64,000 nucleotides of DNA from JBOEGW01 sp050633625 (GCA_050633625.1 JBOEGW010000004.1:372001-436000); one strand, 5' to 3'; positions 1 to 8,534 are shown, counted from the stretch's first letter. Notes: a model not told the origin generated them from the letters alone. Made by a program: numbers and translations.

Positions 1-414
1 GCCGAGGTCGAGGCGGTTTTGACGCGCTATTTTGATGTGGCGGCGATGGCTGTCGCGGCCCTGCCCAAAGCGCTCCAGGGTGCAGCCAGCCCTGCCTATG
101 TCGCCGCCTATCGCGGGTATTTGGCCAAGGTGTTCGTGCGCGAAACCCTGCGCGCAGGGGATGGGGAACTCGCCATTTTGGGGGCGCGAAAAAGCGGCGC
201 ATTGACGCTTGTGGGCAGTCAAGTCACCGTGCGAGGGACGCGCGGGCGCGTTGTCGAATGGTATCTCGCCGCGCGCGGCGGCAGCTATGCGGTGGTGAAT
301 GCCTCGGTGGAAAGCGTGCTGATCACACAGCAAAACCGCCGTGATTTCGCTGATGTTTTAGCGGCGGAAGGTTTGCCCGGCTTGATAGAGCGCCTGCAAA
401 AAGGGGCGCTCTGA
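1..414 (+). CDS. MlaC-family phospholipid-binding protein, 5' truncated
   Basis: The reading frame is open from the first base of the window, so the true start lies upstream and only the last 137 residues are seen. The visible part has the pattern of the MlaC/Ttg2D family: an aromatic-rich YFDVAAMAVAALP segment, then a YVAAYRGYLAKVFVRET-like helix and a beta-rich half ending in a short helix. MlaC proteins are periplasmic carriers that shuttle phospholipids between an outer-membrane complex and an inner-membrane ABC transporter. The stop codon overlaps the next start by one base (TGATG), so it is co-transcribed with the ABC ATPase and permease that follow. The Mla assignment is from fold-level similarity; a HpnM-like member of the same family is possible. 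Confidence 0.72.
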   Translation, partial: AEVEAVLTRYFDVAAMAVAALPKALQGAASPAYVAAYRGYLAKVFVRETLRAGDGELAILGARKSGALTLVGSQVTVRGTRGRVVEWYLAARGGSYAVVNASVESVLITQQNRRDFADVLAAEGLPGLIERLQKGAL

Positions 415-1088
415 TGGATTTGGCTGTGCGCGCGCGCTCCTTATATAAAACCTTCCCCAGTAACGAGAAACCCGCGCTCGACGCGCTGTCTTTGGAGATT
501 GAGGCGGGGGAAATGTTGGCGATCACCGGCCCATCTGGGTCTGGCAAATCGACAGCGCTCTATGCGATGGCCGGGTTGATTGGGCTGGATGACGGGCAGG
601 TCGATGTCTTTGATCAAACGCCGCAAACAAAGGCAGACTGGGCGCGTTTGCGCGCGCAAACGATTGGGCTTGTGTTTCAGGAAGATTGGCTCATGCCCAC
701 GCTGAGCGCGCTGCAAAACGTGGCCTTGCCGCTTATTGGCGCGGGAGGAGCTGGCCATGACGAGCAAAACGCCCGCGCCAAGGTCGCGCTCGGATCTGTT
801 GGCATGGCGCATATGGCCCATCGTATGCCAGCTGGGCTGTCCGGGGGCGAGCGCCAGCGCGTTGCCATTGCGCGCGCGCTTGTTGGGCGGCCACGCATTT
901 TGTTAGCGGATGAGCCAACCGGCGAGTTGGACCAAGCCAATTCGCGCAAAGTCGTCGATCTGCTGGCAGCGCTGAACCGCGACACCGGCACAACCGTTGT
1001 GATCGTCACCCATGATGCGGAGGTGGCCGGGGCTTGTGCGCGGACCTTGCGCATTGTGGACGGCAAGGTGGCGGAGGACAGCGCTTGA
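414..1088 (+). CDS. ABC transporter ATP-binding protein, LolD/MacB type
   Basis: A 224-residue stand-alone ABC ATPase. Walker A is GPSGSGKST (residues 39-47), the Q-loop follows LVFQ near 87-89, the signature LSGGERQR lies at 142-149, Walker B ILLADEP at 162-168 with Glu as catalytic base, and the H-loop His is at residue 200. Size and motif spacing match the LolD/MacB/FtsE group, which power FtsX-type permeases rather than classical import permeases. The gene starts on the last base of the MlaC-like stop codon and overlaps the permease gene by four bases, so the three are translationally coupled. The substrate is unknown; the neighbours suggest lipid or envelope traffic. Confidence 0.9.
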   Translation: MDLAVRARSLYKTFPSNEKPALDALSLEIEAGEMLAITGPSGSGKSTALYAMAGLIGLDDGQVDVFDQTPQTKADWARLRAQTIGLVFQEDWLMPTLSALQNVALPLIGAGGAGHDEQNARAKVALGSVGMAHMAHRMPAGLSGGERQRVAIARALVGRPRILLADEPTGELDQANSRKVVDLLAALNRDTGTTVVIVTHDAEVAGACARTLRIVDGKVAEDSA

Positions 1089-2218
1089 CCCTTCAAGGCA
1101 TCGCCGTTCTCAACCTGCTGCATCGCCCCTTGCGCAGCCTGCTGACCTTGCTTGGCGTGGTGCTTGCCATTGCCGCCTATGTGGCGCTTGCGGGGTTAAC
1201 GCGCGGCATAGAGGGGACGCTGGTGGAGAACTTTTCCTTGCGCGGCACGGATGTCATCATCACCGAGGGTGGCGCGGAGGATATTCTCTCCTCCGTGGTG
1301 CCCGAAAGCTTGGCCGGGCAGGTGGCGCAGGTGGAGGGCGTTTCGGCGGCGGTTCTGGAAATGGGGCGCATGACCTTGGTGGGCGAGGCGACCAGTTTCG
1401 TGAACGGTTGGGCACCGGAGGCTTTCGCATGGGAGACTGTGACAGTCACGAAGGGGCGCCGCCCCGAGGCGCAGGACAAGATGAACGGTATCGCGGGGGG
1501 GATCATGCTGGGGCGGAGCCTCGCGGCCCGGCTGGAGCTGGGGCTTGGGGATCAGGTTGTGCTCTTTTCGGCGCCTTTTGAGGTGACCGGAATATATGAC
1601 AGTGACAGCCTTCTGGTGCGCCATGGCGCTGTTACCTTGCTCGCGGATATGCAGGCGCAAACCTACCGTATCGGTCAGGGGTCTGCTTTGGCGGTTCAAC
1701 TGGAGCCGGGGCTGAGTGAAAGCGGGCGCAACGGGGTGATTGCCCAGATCGCTGAGCGGTTTCCAGCGTTTTCCGTCGAAGGCACAGCCGAAATGGTGGC
1801 GGGGTATTTCAACGTCAAGATCGCGCGCATTTTGGCATGGTCGGTGTCGACGATTGCTGTGATCACAGCCGGGCTTGGGGTGCTCAATACCATGGTCATG
1901 TCGATCAATGAGCGGCGCGGCGAAATCGCCATTATGGGCGCTGTGGGCTGGCCAATACGTCGCATTATTGCGGTCTTGATGATCGAAGGCGGCGCTCTCA
2001 CTGTGCTTGGCACTGTGCTCGGAATTGGTGTGGGTATTGCTGCGGCTTGGGGGGTTGCGACCTCGCCCGCCGTGGCCGGGTTCGTGGAGCCAGACGTGGG
2101 GCGGGACTTGGTGATCAAGGCCCTCGTTCTTGGTCTTGGGATCGGGCTTCTTGGCGCGTTTATTCCCGCGTATCGGGCGGCAAAGCAAGACCCGGCAAGC
2201 ATTTTGCGCGGGCGCTAA
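1085..2218 (+). CDS. FtsX-like ABC transporter permease
   Basis: A 377-residue MacB/LolC-type permease. One transmembrane helix is near the N-terminus (about 18-38), a periplasmic MacB-PCD-like domain spans about 40-245, and three helices follow (about 250-272, 295-325 and 340-360), ending in the conserved PAYRAAKQDP-type FtsX tail. The start is taken as TTG at 1085, which gives a TTGA overlap with the ATPase stop; an upstream in-frame start would add a non-conserved tail inside the ATPase gene. FtsX-type permeases often drive conformational work in the periplasm, such as lipoprotein release, rather than transport through the membrane. The 3' end overlaps the convergent lipocalin gene by four bases. 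Confidence 0.88.
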   Translation: MTLQGIAVLNLLHRPLRSLLTLLGVVLAIAAYVALAGLTRGIEGTLVENFSLRGTDVIITEGGAEDILSSVVPESLAGQVAQVEGVSAAVLEMGRMTLVGEATSFVNGWAPEAFAWETVTVTKGRRPEAQDKMNGIAGGIMLGRSLAARLELGLGDQVVLFSAPFEVTGIYDSDSLLVRHGAVTLLADMQAQTYRIGQGSALAVQLEPGLSESGRNGVIAQIAERFPAFSVEGTAEMVAGYFNVKIARILAWSVSTIAVITAGLGVLNTMVMSINERRGEIAIMGAVGWPIRRIIAVLMIEGGALTVLGTVLGIGVGIAAAWGVATSPAVAGFVEPDVGRDLVIKALVLGLGIGLLGAFIPAYRAAKQDPASILRGR

Positions 2219-3423
2219 GCCCCTGTCATGAAACGTCTTTTTAGACGAGTTTTGAGCGAAAGCACAGCGCCGTAGCCTACAAATTCGCTCCGTCCATGCC
2301 CGCGCAAAGCCACGCCTCCCGGCCCTGTGCCGTGCAGATGCGTTGCCCCTTCCCAAAGGGCAGTGCCGCCGGGAAATGGAAGTTCTTGGTCGTCCACGAC
2401 TGGCGTAAGGTGCGCCTCTATCCCAAGGTCAGGCAGGTGAATGCGGCTCTCGACAGGGTAGCTTGCGCCTGTCATTTTGCTGCGCCAAACCCGCTCTGGC
2501 GTGACGCGAAATCCGGCGGGCAATGCGCGCGGTGTTGGCCCGTCAAACAAGAGCGCAAAGCTTGCGTGCTGCGCACCGGTTGCCGCCTCGAAATGCCGGT
2601 TCAGCAGAATGTCGCGCCCATCTTCAAGGGACAGCCCAAACCAATCCCATCCCAACAGCCGCTTTTTTGGCTTGGGCGCATGGGGCGGCGTTGTCGTTTG
2701 CACCATCCACCCGTCATAATCGCCCCATTGCCGATCAAGCCAAACCGTGCCGGTGATTGCCTCAGAATTGATGCGACCTGTGAGCGGCAATCGCGGCGCT
2801 GATTGATACCAAAACCCCGGACCAAAGCGCGCATCAAGCTGCTCACTGGCCACATCCATCAACGTGTCGGGCAGGGGGATATCCGCTTCAATCGCACCCG
2901 TGTCGCCTTGCGGCAAAACCATGCGCAATCTGTTGCGGGTTTGATCATGGCCGAGCATCATCCCGTCCCAACTGGCGGCGAAGGGCGCGCGTGCCAGCCG
3001 CGGACCTTTCGCGGGCTGTTGATACCATGAAACGCGCTGCATGAGTGCCCTCAGGTCGCGCCGGTGCTGCGCAAGCCCCATGGCGCGTAAACCCGGCATT
3101 GCTCCGCTCACATACTGTCGCACCACCTGTTGAGCGATCTCATCTTGAAGCGCGATCGCCTCAGGCGTGACAAAGCTTTTGGCGTATGTTTGCCCGCTGT
3201 TCTCATCCAAAACATGCGTGAGCATCAACGCCCCTTCGCGCGGGCCGACCGAGCGCCCGCGCCCCAAGAAAAACGCCACCATGAAACGCAGCCTTGTGCC
3301 CGCCGAGCCAGTGATACGGCCGTGCAAAAACCACCACTCCAAACCGGCAGTTGGCACGGGATCAAGGGTCAAGCGGCCCACGGGGAGGGGGGCGGATGTA
3401 TCTGGAAAAGCACCGGGTCTCAT
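2215..3423 (-). CDS. AttH/CrtC-like lipocalin-fold protein (predicted secreted hydrolase family)
   Basis: From ATG at 3423 this gives 402 residues with two lipocalin-like halves. EWWF at 29-32 is the family hallmark; further conserved pieces are GTVWLDRQWGDYDG, WDWFGLSLEDGRD and a late DQELPFPGG. The family covers AttH-type predicted secreted hydrolases and carotenoid 1,2-hydratases, which add water to terpenoid double bonds. No carotenoid genes are nearby, so the AttH-type name is safer. AttH-type genes are often found beside LolD/FtsX-like ABC pairs, as here, though on the opposite strand. The start is uncertain: the frame stays open upstream through a leucine-rich stretch, but the longest version would run through the terminator at 3551-3580. 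No signal peptide is evident from the start chosen. Confidence 0.72.
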   Translation of the reverse strand: MRPGAFPDTSAPLPVGRLTLDPVPTAGLEWWFLHGRITGSAGTRLRFMVAFFLGRGRSVGPREGALMLTHVLDENSGQTYAKSFVTPEAIALQDEIAQQVVRQYVSGAMPGLRAMGLAQHRRDLRALMQRVSWYQQPAKGPRLARAPFAASWDGMMLGHDQTRNRLRMVLPQGDTGAIEADIPLPDTLMDVASEQLDARFGPGFWYQSAPRLPLTGRINSEAITGTVWLDRQWGDYDGWMVQTTTPPHAPKPKKRLLGWDWFGLSLEDGRDILLNRHFEAATGAQHASFALLFDGPTPRALPAGFRVTPERVWRSKMTGASYPVESRIHLPDLGIEAHLTPVVDDQELPFPGGTALWEGATHLHGTGPGGVALRGHGRSEFVGYGAVLSLKTRLKRRFMTGA

Positions 3424-3550
3424 GGCGTCACTGTCTCGTGCTGCGCCGCCGGGATCAAGAGGGCAGTGCGCCACGGGCAGTGATCTGCGCCGCCCTGCGT
3501 GCCCGCATTGCCCGCACAGCAAAAGCACAGCAAGAGCACAGTCATGGCAC

Positions 3551-3580
3551 AAAAAAGGCCCCGCAAAAGCAGGGCCTTTT
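3551..3580 (-). terminator. Rho-independent terminator of the purine operon
   Basis: Read on the minus strand, a stem pairing AAGGCCC with GGGCCTT (one mismatch, then GC pairs, loop TTTT) is followed by six T residues. It lies about 20 bases past the binding-protein stop codon and ends the long xdh/ABC operon. It also separates that operon from the lipocalin gene on the same strand. Confidence 0.9.
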
Positions 3581-3600
3581 CTCCGTTTCATACCGAAAGC

Positions 3601-4689
3601 TTAGTTTGGAATATCGCCTTCAATGCCCTCAACATAAAAGCTCATTCCCGCCAGAGTTCCGTCATCGGCGGTTTCGCCTTCTGCCAGCCAATCCGAGCCG
3701 TCTTGCTTTTTGAGCGGGCCTGTAAAGGGCTTGTAGCTGCCGGATGCGATTGCATCTTTAAGCGCAAGGGCTTCGGCCTTGACCTCAGCAGGCACAGCGT
3801 CGGTGATTTCCCCGATTTCCACCATGCCGCTGTCGATCCCGTCCCATGTGCTCGTGCTTTCCCATGTGCCATCCATCACCGCTTGCGTGCGCGCGATGTA
3901 GTATGGGGTCCAGTTGTCAATGATCGACGACACGCGCGGCATCGGGCCGAATTCAGCCATGTCAGACGCCTGACCGAAAGTGTAAACGCCACCCGCTTTT
4001 TGCGCAGCAGCTTGGGGGGCTGTGGAGTCTGTGTGCTGCAAAATCACATCCGCACCCTGATCGATAAGGGCTTTCGCGGCGTCCGCTTCTTTTGCCGGGT
4101 CAAACCAAGTGTAGGCCCACACAATTTTGAATTCGACATCCGGGTTCACCTTCTTGGCGTGGATATAGGCCGAGTTGATGCCGCGGATAACTTCAGGGAT
4201 TGGGAACGAGCCGATATAGCCAATGATGTTGGACTCGGTGATGCGCCCCGCGATTGTGCCTTGAACCGCGCGCCCCTCGTAGAAACGGGCAGAATATACG
4301 GACACATTGTCGGCCTGTTTATAGCCGGTCGCGTGTTCGAATTTCACGTCAGGGAATTTTTCGGCGACCTCAATCGTTGGGTCCATATAGCCAAAGGAGG
4401 TTGTGAAAATCAGGTCAGCCCCGGAGACTGCCATGGCCGTGATTGCGCGCACAGCATCGGCGCTTTCTGGCACGTTCTCTTGGTACACCGTTTCCACGGC
4501 ACCGTCGAAATGCGCTTCCATTTTTTGGCGCGCCTGGTCGTGCTCATAGGTCCAGCCGCCATCGCCGGGTGGTCCGATATAGATAAAGCCGACCTTGGTT
4601 TTGTCGCCGCCATGGCTTTCGGCCAAAGCAACGCCCCCCAGGCTCACAGCCAGCGCAGCGCCAGCAAGCAGTTTGGTGACAAGTTTCAT
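3601..4689 (-). CDS. BMP-family substrate-binding protein of nucleoside/nucleobase ABC importer
   Basis: The 362-residue product begins with a signal peptide (cleavage near residue 23, after GVALA). It continues with the two-lobed BMP/Med fold: KVGFIYIGPPGDGGWTYEH near the start, then ADLIFTTSFGYMDP, and a hinge around VNPDVEFKIVWAYTWFDP. Characterised family members (PnrA, BmpA, YufN/NupN) bind purine nucleosides, and close relatives serve nucleobase uptake. ATG at 4689 is preceded by GGAG at good spacing; longer in-frame versions would cover the preceding small gene. It is the last gene of the operon and is followed by a strong terminator. The link to xanthine dehydrogenase upstream suggests a purine base ligand, which is inference. 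Confidence 0.9.
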   Translation of the reverse strand: MKLVTKLLAGAALAVSLGGVALAESHGGDKTKVGFIYIGPPGDGGWTYEHDQARQKMEAHFDGAVETVYQENVPESADAVRAITAMAVSGADLIFTTSFGYMDPTIEVAEKFPDVKFEHATGYKQADNVSVYSARFYEGRAVQGTIAGRITESNIIGYIGSFPIPEVIRGINSAYIHAKKVNPDVEFKIVWAYTWFDPAKEADAAKALIDQGADVILQHTDSTAPQAAAQKAGGVYTFGQASDMAEFGPMPRVSSIIDNWTPYYIARTQAVMDGTWESTSTWDGIDSGMVEIGEITDAVPAEVKAEALALKDAIASGSYKPFTGPLKKQDGSDWLAEGETADDGTLAGMSFYVEGIEGDIPN

Positions 4690-4690
4690 G

Positions 4691-4942
4691 TTAGTCTCCG
4701 TTCTTGGTTTCATCAGGTTGATCGAGGTCGCGCGGGGCCAACATTGTCTTGGCCTCAAGTCGCGCTGTTGTTTTGATCGCAGCAGGCACGGCAAAAATGC
4801 CAAGCCCAAGGATCGGTGTAAAGGTGGCGAATATCTCCCGGCCCCATAAAGGCGGGAGGCCGTCGAACGCTTGGTTGGTGTCGCTGCGTGCCACGGGTGA
4901 TCGTGTGTCCCTTAGTTTGAGTGCTGCGTCAGTGCGAAGCAT
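4691..4942 (-). CDS. Small single-pass membrane protein inside the purine ABC operon
   Basis: Not recognised. The frame encodes about 83 residues from ATG at 4942. It has a charged N-terminal third, one hydrophobic segment (FATFTPILGLGIFAVPAAIK) and a hydrophilic, Asp-rich C-terminal tail, as expected for a one-helix inner-membrane protein. Its start overlaps the end of the permease gene by 14 bases. Its stop lies one base before the binding-protein ATG, so that gene's ribosome-binding site is inside this frame. This fits a real, translationally coupled gene between permease and binding protein. A role as an accessory or regulatory subunit of the importer is inference. Alternative GTG starts inside would shorten it. 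Confidence 0.6.
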   Translation of the reverse strand: MLRTDAALKLRDTRSPVARSDTNQAFDGLPPLWGREIFATFTPILGLGIFAVPAAIKTTARLEAKTMLAPRDLDQPDETKNGD

Positions 4943-5852
4943 GGAAAATGCGGCCCAAAGATCCGGGCGCGGCGTGCCGACCGCGGATCGACAATACGAC
5001 AAGAACGAGGATCGTCACCAGATAAGGGCTCATGGATAGAAGCTCGACGGGGATGGATGTGCCCGCTGCCTGCAAATTCAGCTGCAATACGGAAACGCCG
5101 CCAAACAAGTAGGCCCCCAAGAGAACACGGCCCGCGCGCCAACTTGCAAAGACCACGAGCGCAAGTGCAATCCAGCCTGCGCCAGCGGTGATGCCTTCAA
5201 CCCACTGCGACACCAAAACGAGGCTGATGTAAGCCCCCCCAAGCCCCGCCAATGCGCCGCCAAAAGCAATCGCGCCAAGCCGGATGCGCACCACCTTGTA
5301 GCCTAGCCCATGCGCGGCATCATGGTTTTCGCCCACCGCGCGCAGCACGAGGCCAACTCGGGTGAATTTGAGCGCCGCCCAGACCGCAAGCACCAAGAGA
5401 GCCGAGGCGTAGATCATTGGATCGTGGCGAAACAAGATCGGACCAAGGACAGGAATATCGGCCAAAAGCGGCACAGGAGTCACCTCAAATGCAGGCGCTT
5501 TAAGCCCAACGTAATTGCGTCCCAAAAGGGACGACAAACCAAGGCCGAACAACGTCAGCCCAAGCCCGGTCGCCACTTGATTGGATTTCAAGAGCTGGGT
5601 GATGACGCCAAAAACCATCGACAAAAGCGCGCCCGCGAGGGCGGCTGCGGCGAAGCCGGGCCAAGAGTTGCCGCTGTTGACGGCCACAGCAAAGCCCACC
5701 ACCGCGCCGGTGATCATCATGCCTTCGACGCCCAGGTTGAGCACGCCCGCTTTCTCGACGACCATTTCGCCAAGGGCTGCCAGCAAGATTGGCGTTGAGG
5801 CTACCATAAGGGAGGCGATGAGCAGGATTGGGTTGATTGAGCCTAAATCCAT
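4929..5852 (-). CDS. ABC importer permease, YufQ/NupQ-like (purine nucleoside/nucleobase)
   Basis: A 307-residue, very hydrophobic inner-membrane permease of the BPD_transp_2 family with about eight to ten predicted helices. The motif GVLNLGVEGMM (36-46) and the late VGENHDAAHGLGY, a cytoplasmic coupling-loop region, are typical of the second permease of BMP-type importers. It pairs with the larger permease encoded just upstream on the same strand. The 73-base spacer between the two permease genes contains a copy of the dispersed GC-rich repeat, an odd place for such an element. The product would form the translocation pore with the larger permease, driven by the double-ATPase protein. Confidence 0.9.
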   Translation of the reverse strand: MDLGSINPILLIASLMVASTPILLAALGEMVVEKAGVLNLGVEGMMITGAVVGFAVAVNSGNSWPGFAAAALAGALLSMVFGVITQLLKSNQVATGLGLTLFGLGLSSLLGRNYVGLKAPAFEVTPVPLLADIPVLGPILFRHDPMIYASALLVLAVWAALKFTRVGLVLRAVGENHDAAHGLGYKVVRIRLGAIAFGGALAGLGGAYISLVLVSQWVEGITAGAGWIALALVVFASWRAGRVLLGAYLFGGVSVLQLNLQAAGTSIPVELLSMSPYLVTILVLVVLSIRGRHAAPGSLGRIFHASH

Positions 5853-5877
5853 GAGCAGTGGTCCCTTTGGCAGATGG

Positions 5878-5923
5878 CCGGGGCGCTGCCCCGGACCCCG
5901 AGGTATTTATGAAACAAGGAAAG
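5878..5923. repeat. Dispersed GC-hairpin/AGGTATTT intergenic repeat, copy 1 (within operon)
   Basis: The hairpin CCGGGGC-gct-GCCCCGG is followed by ACCCCGAGGTATTT and then GAAACAAGGAAAG. The copy at 56244-56330, read on the other strand, shares CCCCGAGGTATTT, GAAACAAGGAAAG and the GC hairpin. This copy lies between two permease genes of one operon, where the hairpin could affect mRNA processing or relative expression. Confidence 0.75.
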
Positions 5924-5925
5924 CA

Positions 5926-7023
5926 TCATGTGCCCACCTTTTGTGGCCCGATACGCACGCGGTAATTGGCAAAGACATCCATCGCCAGCAGGAAAAACAG
6001 CAACATGCCTTGGAACAATTGGATGGCGGCGCCGGGCATTGCGAGCATGAGCTGGGCGAGTTCGCCGCCAATATAAGTCAGCGCCATGAGCAGCCCGGCG
6101 AGCAGGATGCCAATTGGGTGGAGGCGGCCAAGGAAGGCGACAATGATCGCTGTGAAGCCATAGCCTGAGTTGAAATCAATCGTGATTTGTCCGGCGGGGC
6201 CTGTGACTTCAAACAGGCCAGCAAGCCCGGCAAGCGCGCCCGCTGTGCCGAGGCAAAACACAATGAGGCGGGTGGGGGAGATGCCCGCGAAACGCGCGGC
6301 GCGCGGGGCTTCTCCTGTGAGTTTGATGGCGAAACCGAGGCGGTGGCGGGTCAGCAATACATAGGCGAAAATCACTGCAATGAAGGCGGTGACAACGCCC
6401 CAATGCATGCCAGTGCCGCCGATCAATTCCGGGTTGGAGGCGGCGGCGTAATCGCGCGACAGATTGCGCGAGCCGGGAAATCCCATACCATCTGGGTTGC
6501 GCAACAGGCTTGAGGAGACAGAGGCGAGAATGTTTTCTGCCACATAGACCAGCATCAGGGAGACAAGGATTTCGTTCGTGCCAAAGCGCGTTTTGAGGAC
6601 CGCTGGGATCATCGCCCAGGCCCAGCCGCCAAACGCGCCAGCGACCACCATCAGTGGAAAAATCCATCGGCTTTCCGACGGATAAAACGCAAGGCCAACC
6701 CCCGCGCCCACCACAGCACCCATGATGTATTGCCCTTCTGCGCCGATGTTCCATATCCCCGCGCGAAACCCAAGCGCCAGCCCGGTGGCGATCAAGATCA
6801 GAGGGCCGGCTTTGACCAAGAGTTGGGGGCGCGAATAGGGGCCAAACTGCGCGTCAAACAACGGATCCCAGAAAATGGTTCGGATTGCGACGAGGGGGTC
6901 AAACCCGAGGAAGGCGAACATGATCCCGCCCGCAATCATCGTTGCCAGCACTGCCAAAATGGGTGTGGTCGCGGACATCAGGCGCGAGGGGGCAGCGCGT
7001 TTTTCGAGTCGGATCATGCTCAT
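5926..7023 (-). CDS. ABC importer permease, YufP/NupP-like (purine nucleoside/nucleobase)
   Basis: A 365-residue BPD_transp_2 permease with a short basic N-terminus, a first helix near 18-40, and the family motif GIWNIGAEGQYIMG at 89-102. The cytoplasmic coupling segment GEAPRAARFAGIS comes later, and about eight to nine helices are predicted. It is the larger permease of a BMP-type importer and overlaps the stop of the ATPase gene by four bases (ATGA), so the two are coupled. Together with the partner permease it should import purine nucleosides or nucleobases. No truncation or unusual residue was noticed. Confidence 0.9.
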   Translation of the reverse strand: MSMIRLEKRAAPSRLMSATTPILAVLATMIAGGIMFAFLGFDPLVAIRTIFWDPLFDAQFGPYSRPQLLVKAGPLILIATGLALGFRAGIWNIGAEGQYIMGAVVGAGVGLAFYPSESRWIFPLMVVAGAFGGWAWAMIPAVLKTRFGTNEILVSLMLVYVAENILASVSSSLLRNPDGMGFPGSRNLSRDYAAASNPELIGGTGMHWGVVTAFIAVIFAYVLLTRHRLGFAIKLTGEAPRAARFAGISPTRLIVFCLGTAGALAGLAGLFEVTGPAGQITIDFNSGYGFTAIIVAFLGRLHPIGILLAGLLMALTYIGGELAQLMLAMPGAAIQLFQGMLLFFLLAMDVFANYRVRIGPQKVGT

Positions 7024-8534
7024 GCTGCCACCTGCGCACGGTCAGCGCCGCCCATCATCAGGCCGATTTCTTCGACGGTCAGCCCTTTGGCGGGGCGCGG
7101 CGGGGCAAGTCTTCCCTCGTTGAGAGCTGCGAAGTTGTCGGAGATTTCCATAAGTTCATCAAGGTCTTGGCTGATAACGATGAGTCCGGTGCCGGCGCCT
7201 GCGAGGTCGAGCAACGCTTGACGGATCGCCGCCGCCGCCGCCGCATCCACGCCCCATGTGGGTTGGTTCACGACCAAGACCGAAGGCCGCTGGAGGATTT
7301 CACGACCAATCACGAATTTCTGCAAATTGCCGCCCGAAAGCGCGCCAGCCGCCGTTTCTGTGCTGGGCGTGCGCACGTCAAACGCCTTGATGATGCGCGC
7401 TGCAAAGTCGCGCGCACGCGCCCAGCGCACAAAGCCGTTTTGGCTGAGGTTTTCGCGCAGTTCCCCCGTCAAAAGCGCGTTCTCCGTGAGGCTCATCGCG
7501 GGCGCCGCGGCATGACCAAGCCGTTCTTCCGGGGCCGTCAATAACCCGATTTCGCGCCGCGCATTTGGCCCGAGCTTGCCAATCGCTGTGCCGTTCATCT
7601 TGAGTGTCTGCGCCCGGACGCGCCGTTCGCCCGAAAGCGCCGCCAAAAGCTCGTCCTGACCGTTGCCGGCAACCCCAGCGATGCCCAGAATTTCGCCTTC
7701 CCGCAAGGTGAAGCGCAGGTCTTTGAGCGCCGTCCCAAAAGCCGAGGAGGGGGGCAGTGACAGCCCGTCAACCTCCAGCAAAACCGCCCCCTGTTCGCCT
7801 GCGTCGCGAGAAGGCGTGTGCAGGCTGCTGCCGACCATCATTTCCGCCAATTCCCGCGTTGATTTTTCGCGCGGATCACAGCGCCCAACCAGCTTGCCGA
7901 GACGCAGCACAGTCGCCTCGTCACAAAGCGCGCGGATTTCGTCGAGCTTGTGGGAAATGTAAAGGATAGCAGTGCCTTCATCGGAAAGTTTTCGCAATGT
8001 TTTGAACAGGATATCGACTTCTTGAGGGGTCAAAACAGAGGTCGGCTCATCCATGATCAGCAGCTTAGGGCTTTGCAAAAGACAGCGGATAATCTCAACC
8101 CTTTGTCGTTCGCCTGCGGAGAGTTCGCCCACAATTCGGCTCGCATCCAGTGGCAAACCATAGGCCGCGCTCACGTCTCTTATGCGCTGCGTGAGGGCAC
8201 GCATGGGCGGCGGGTTGTCCATGCCGAGCGCGATGTTTTCTGCGACATTCAAGGCGTCGAACAGGGAAAAATGCTGGAAAACCATCGCAACGCCCGAGGC
8301 TCTGGCAGCGCGAGGCGTGGTTGGCGCATAGGTTTCTCCCATCAAAGACATTTTGCCCGCGTCCGGCTTCACCAACCCGTAGATCATTTTGACGAGTGTG
8401 GATTTTCCCGCGCCGTTTTCGCCGAGCAAGGCGTGCACGCCGCCGGGGCGGATCGAAAAACTGACGTCATCGTTGGCGACGACGCCCGGATAGGCTTTCG
8501 TCAAACCTTCAAGCGCGAGCAGCGGTTCGGTCAT
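7020..8534 (-). CDS. ABC importer ATPase with two ABC domains, YufO/NupO-like
   Basis: A 504-residue tandem ABC protein, as in sugar and nucleoside importers that use one fused ATPase. Domain 1 has Walker A GENGAGKST (38-46), signature LSAGERQRVEIIR and Walker B LLIMDEPTSVL. Domain 2 has the degenerate Walker A usual for this class (GIAGVAGNGQDELL), the signature LSGGNLQKFVIGREI and the late NQPTWGVD in place of a full Walker B. The second site is therefore probably non-catalytic, as known for the family. ATG at 8534 is preferred to the in-frame ATG at 8549 because the protein then begins like other members. The start overlaps the xdhC end by about 26 bases, tying purine uptake to purine oxidation. 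Confidence 0.9.
   Translation of the reverse strand: MTEPLLALEGLTKAYPGVVANDDVSFSIRPGGVHALLGENGAGKSTLVKMIYGLVKPDAGKMSLMGETYAPTTPRAARASGVAMVFQHFSLFDALNVAENIALGMDNPPPMRALTQRIRDVSAAYGLPLDASRIVGELSAGERQRVEIIRCLLQSPKLLIMDEPTSVLTPQEVDILFKTLRKLSDEGTAILYISHKLDEIRALCDEATVLRLGKLVGRCDPREKSTRELAEMMVGSSLHTPSRDAGEQGAVLLEVDGLSLPPSSAFGTALKDLRFTLREGEILGIAGVAGNGQDELLAALSGERRVRAQTLKMNGTAIGKLGPNARREIGLLTAPEERLGHAAAPAMSLTENALLTGELRENLSQNGFVRWARARDFAARIIKAFDVRTPSTETAAGALSGGNLQKFVIGREILQRPSVLVVNQPTWGVDAAAAAAIRQALLDLAGAGTGLIVISQDLDELMEISDNFAALNEGRLAPPRPAKGLTVEEIGLMMGGADRAQVAA

Noticed and set aside
1034..1084. Longer permease start at ATG 1034
   Set aside because: The extra 17 residues lie inside the ABC ATPase gene and are low-complexity; TTG at 1085 gives a classic 4-base coupling overlap and a family-like N-terminus.
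2215..3423. Carotenoid biosynthesis role (CrtC) for the lipocalin-fold protein
   Set aside because: No crt genes nearby, and the ABC/FtsX context fits AttH-type proteins better; the name CrtC was not assigned.
3424..3591. In-frame N-terminal extension of the AttH-like gene starting MKRRKG
   Set aside because: It would be encoded by the terminator hairpin of the purine operon; the extension is Cys/Arg-rich and not family-like.
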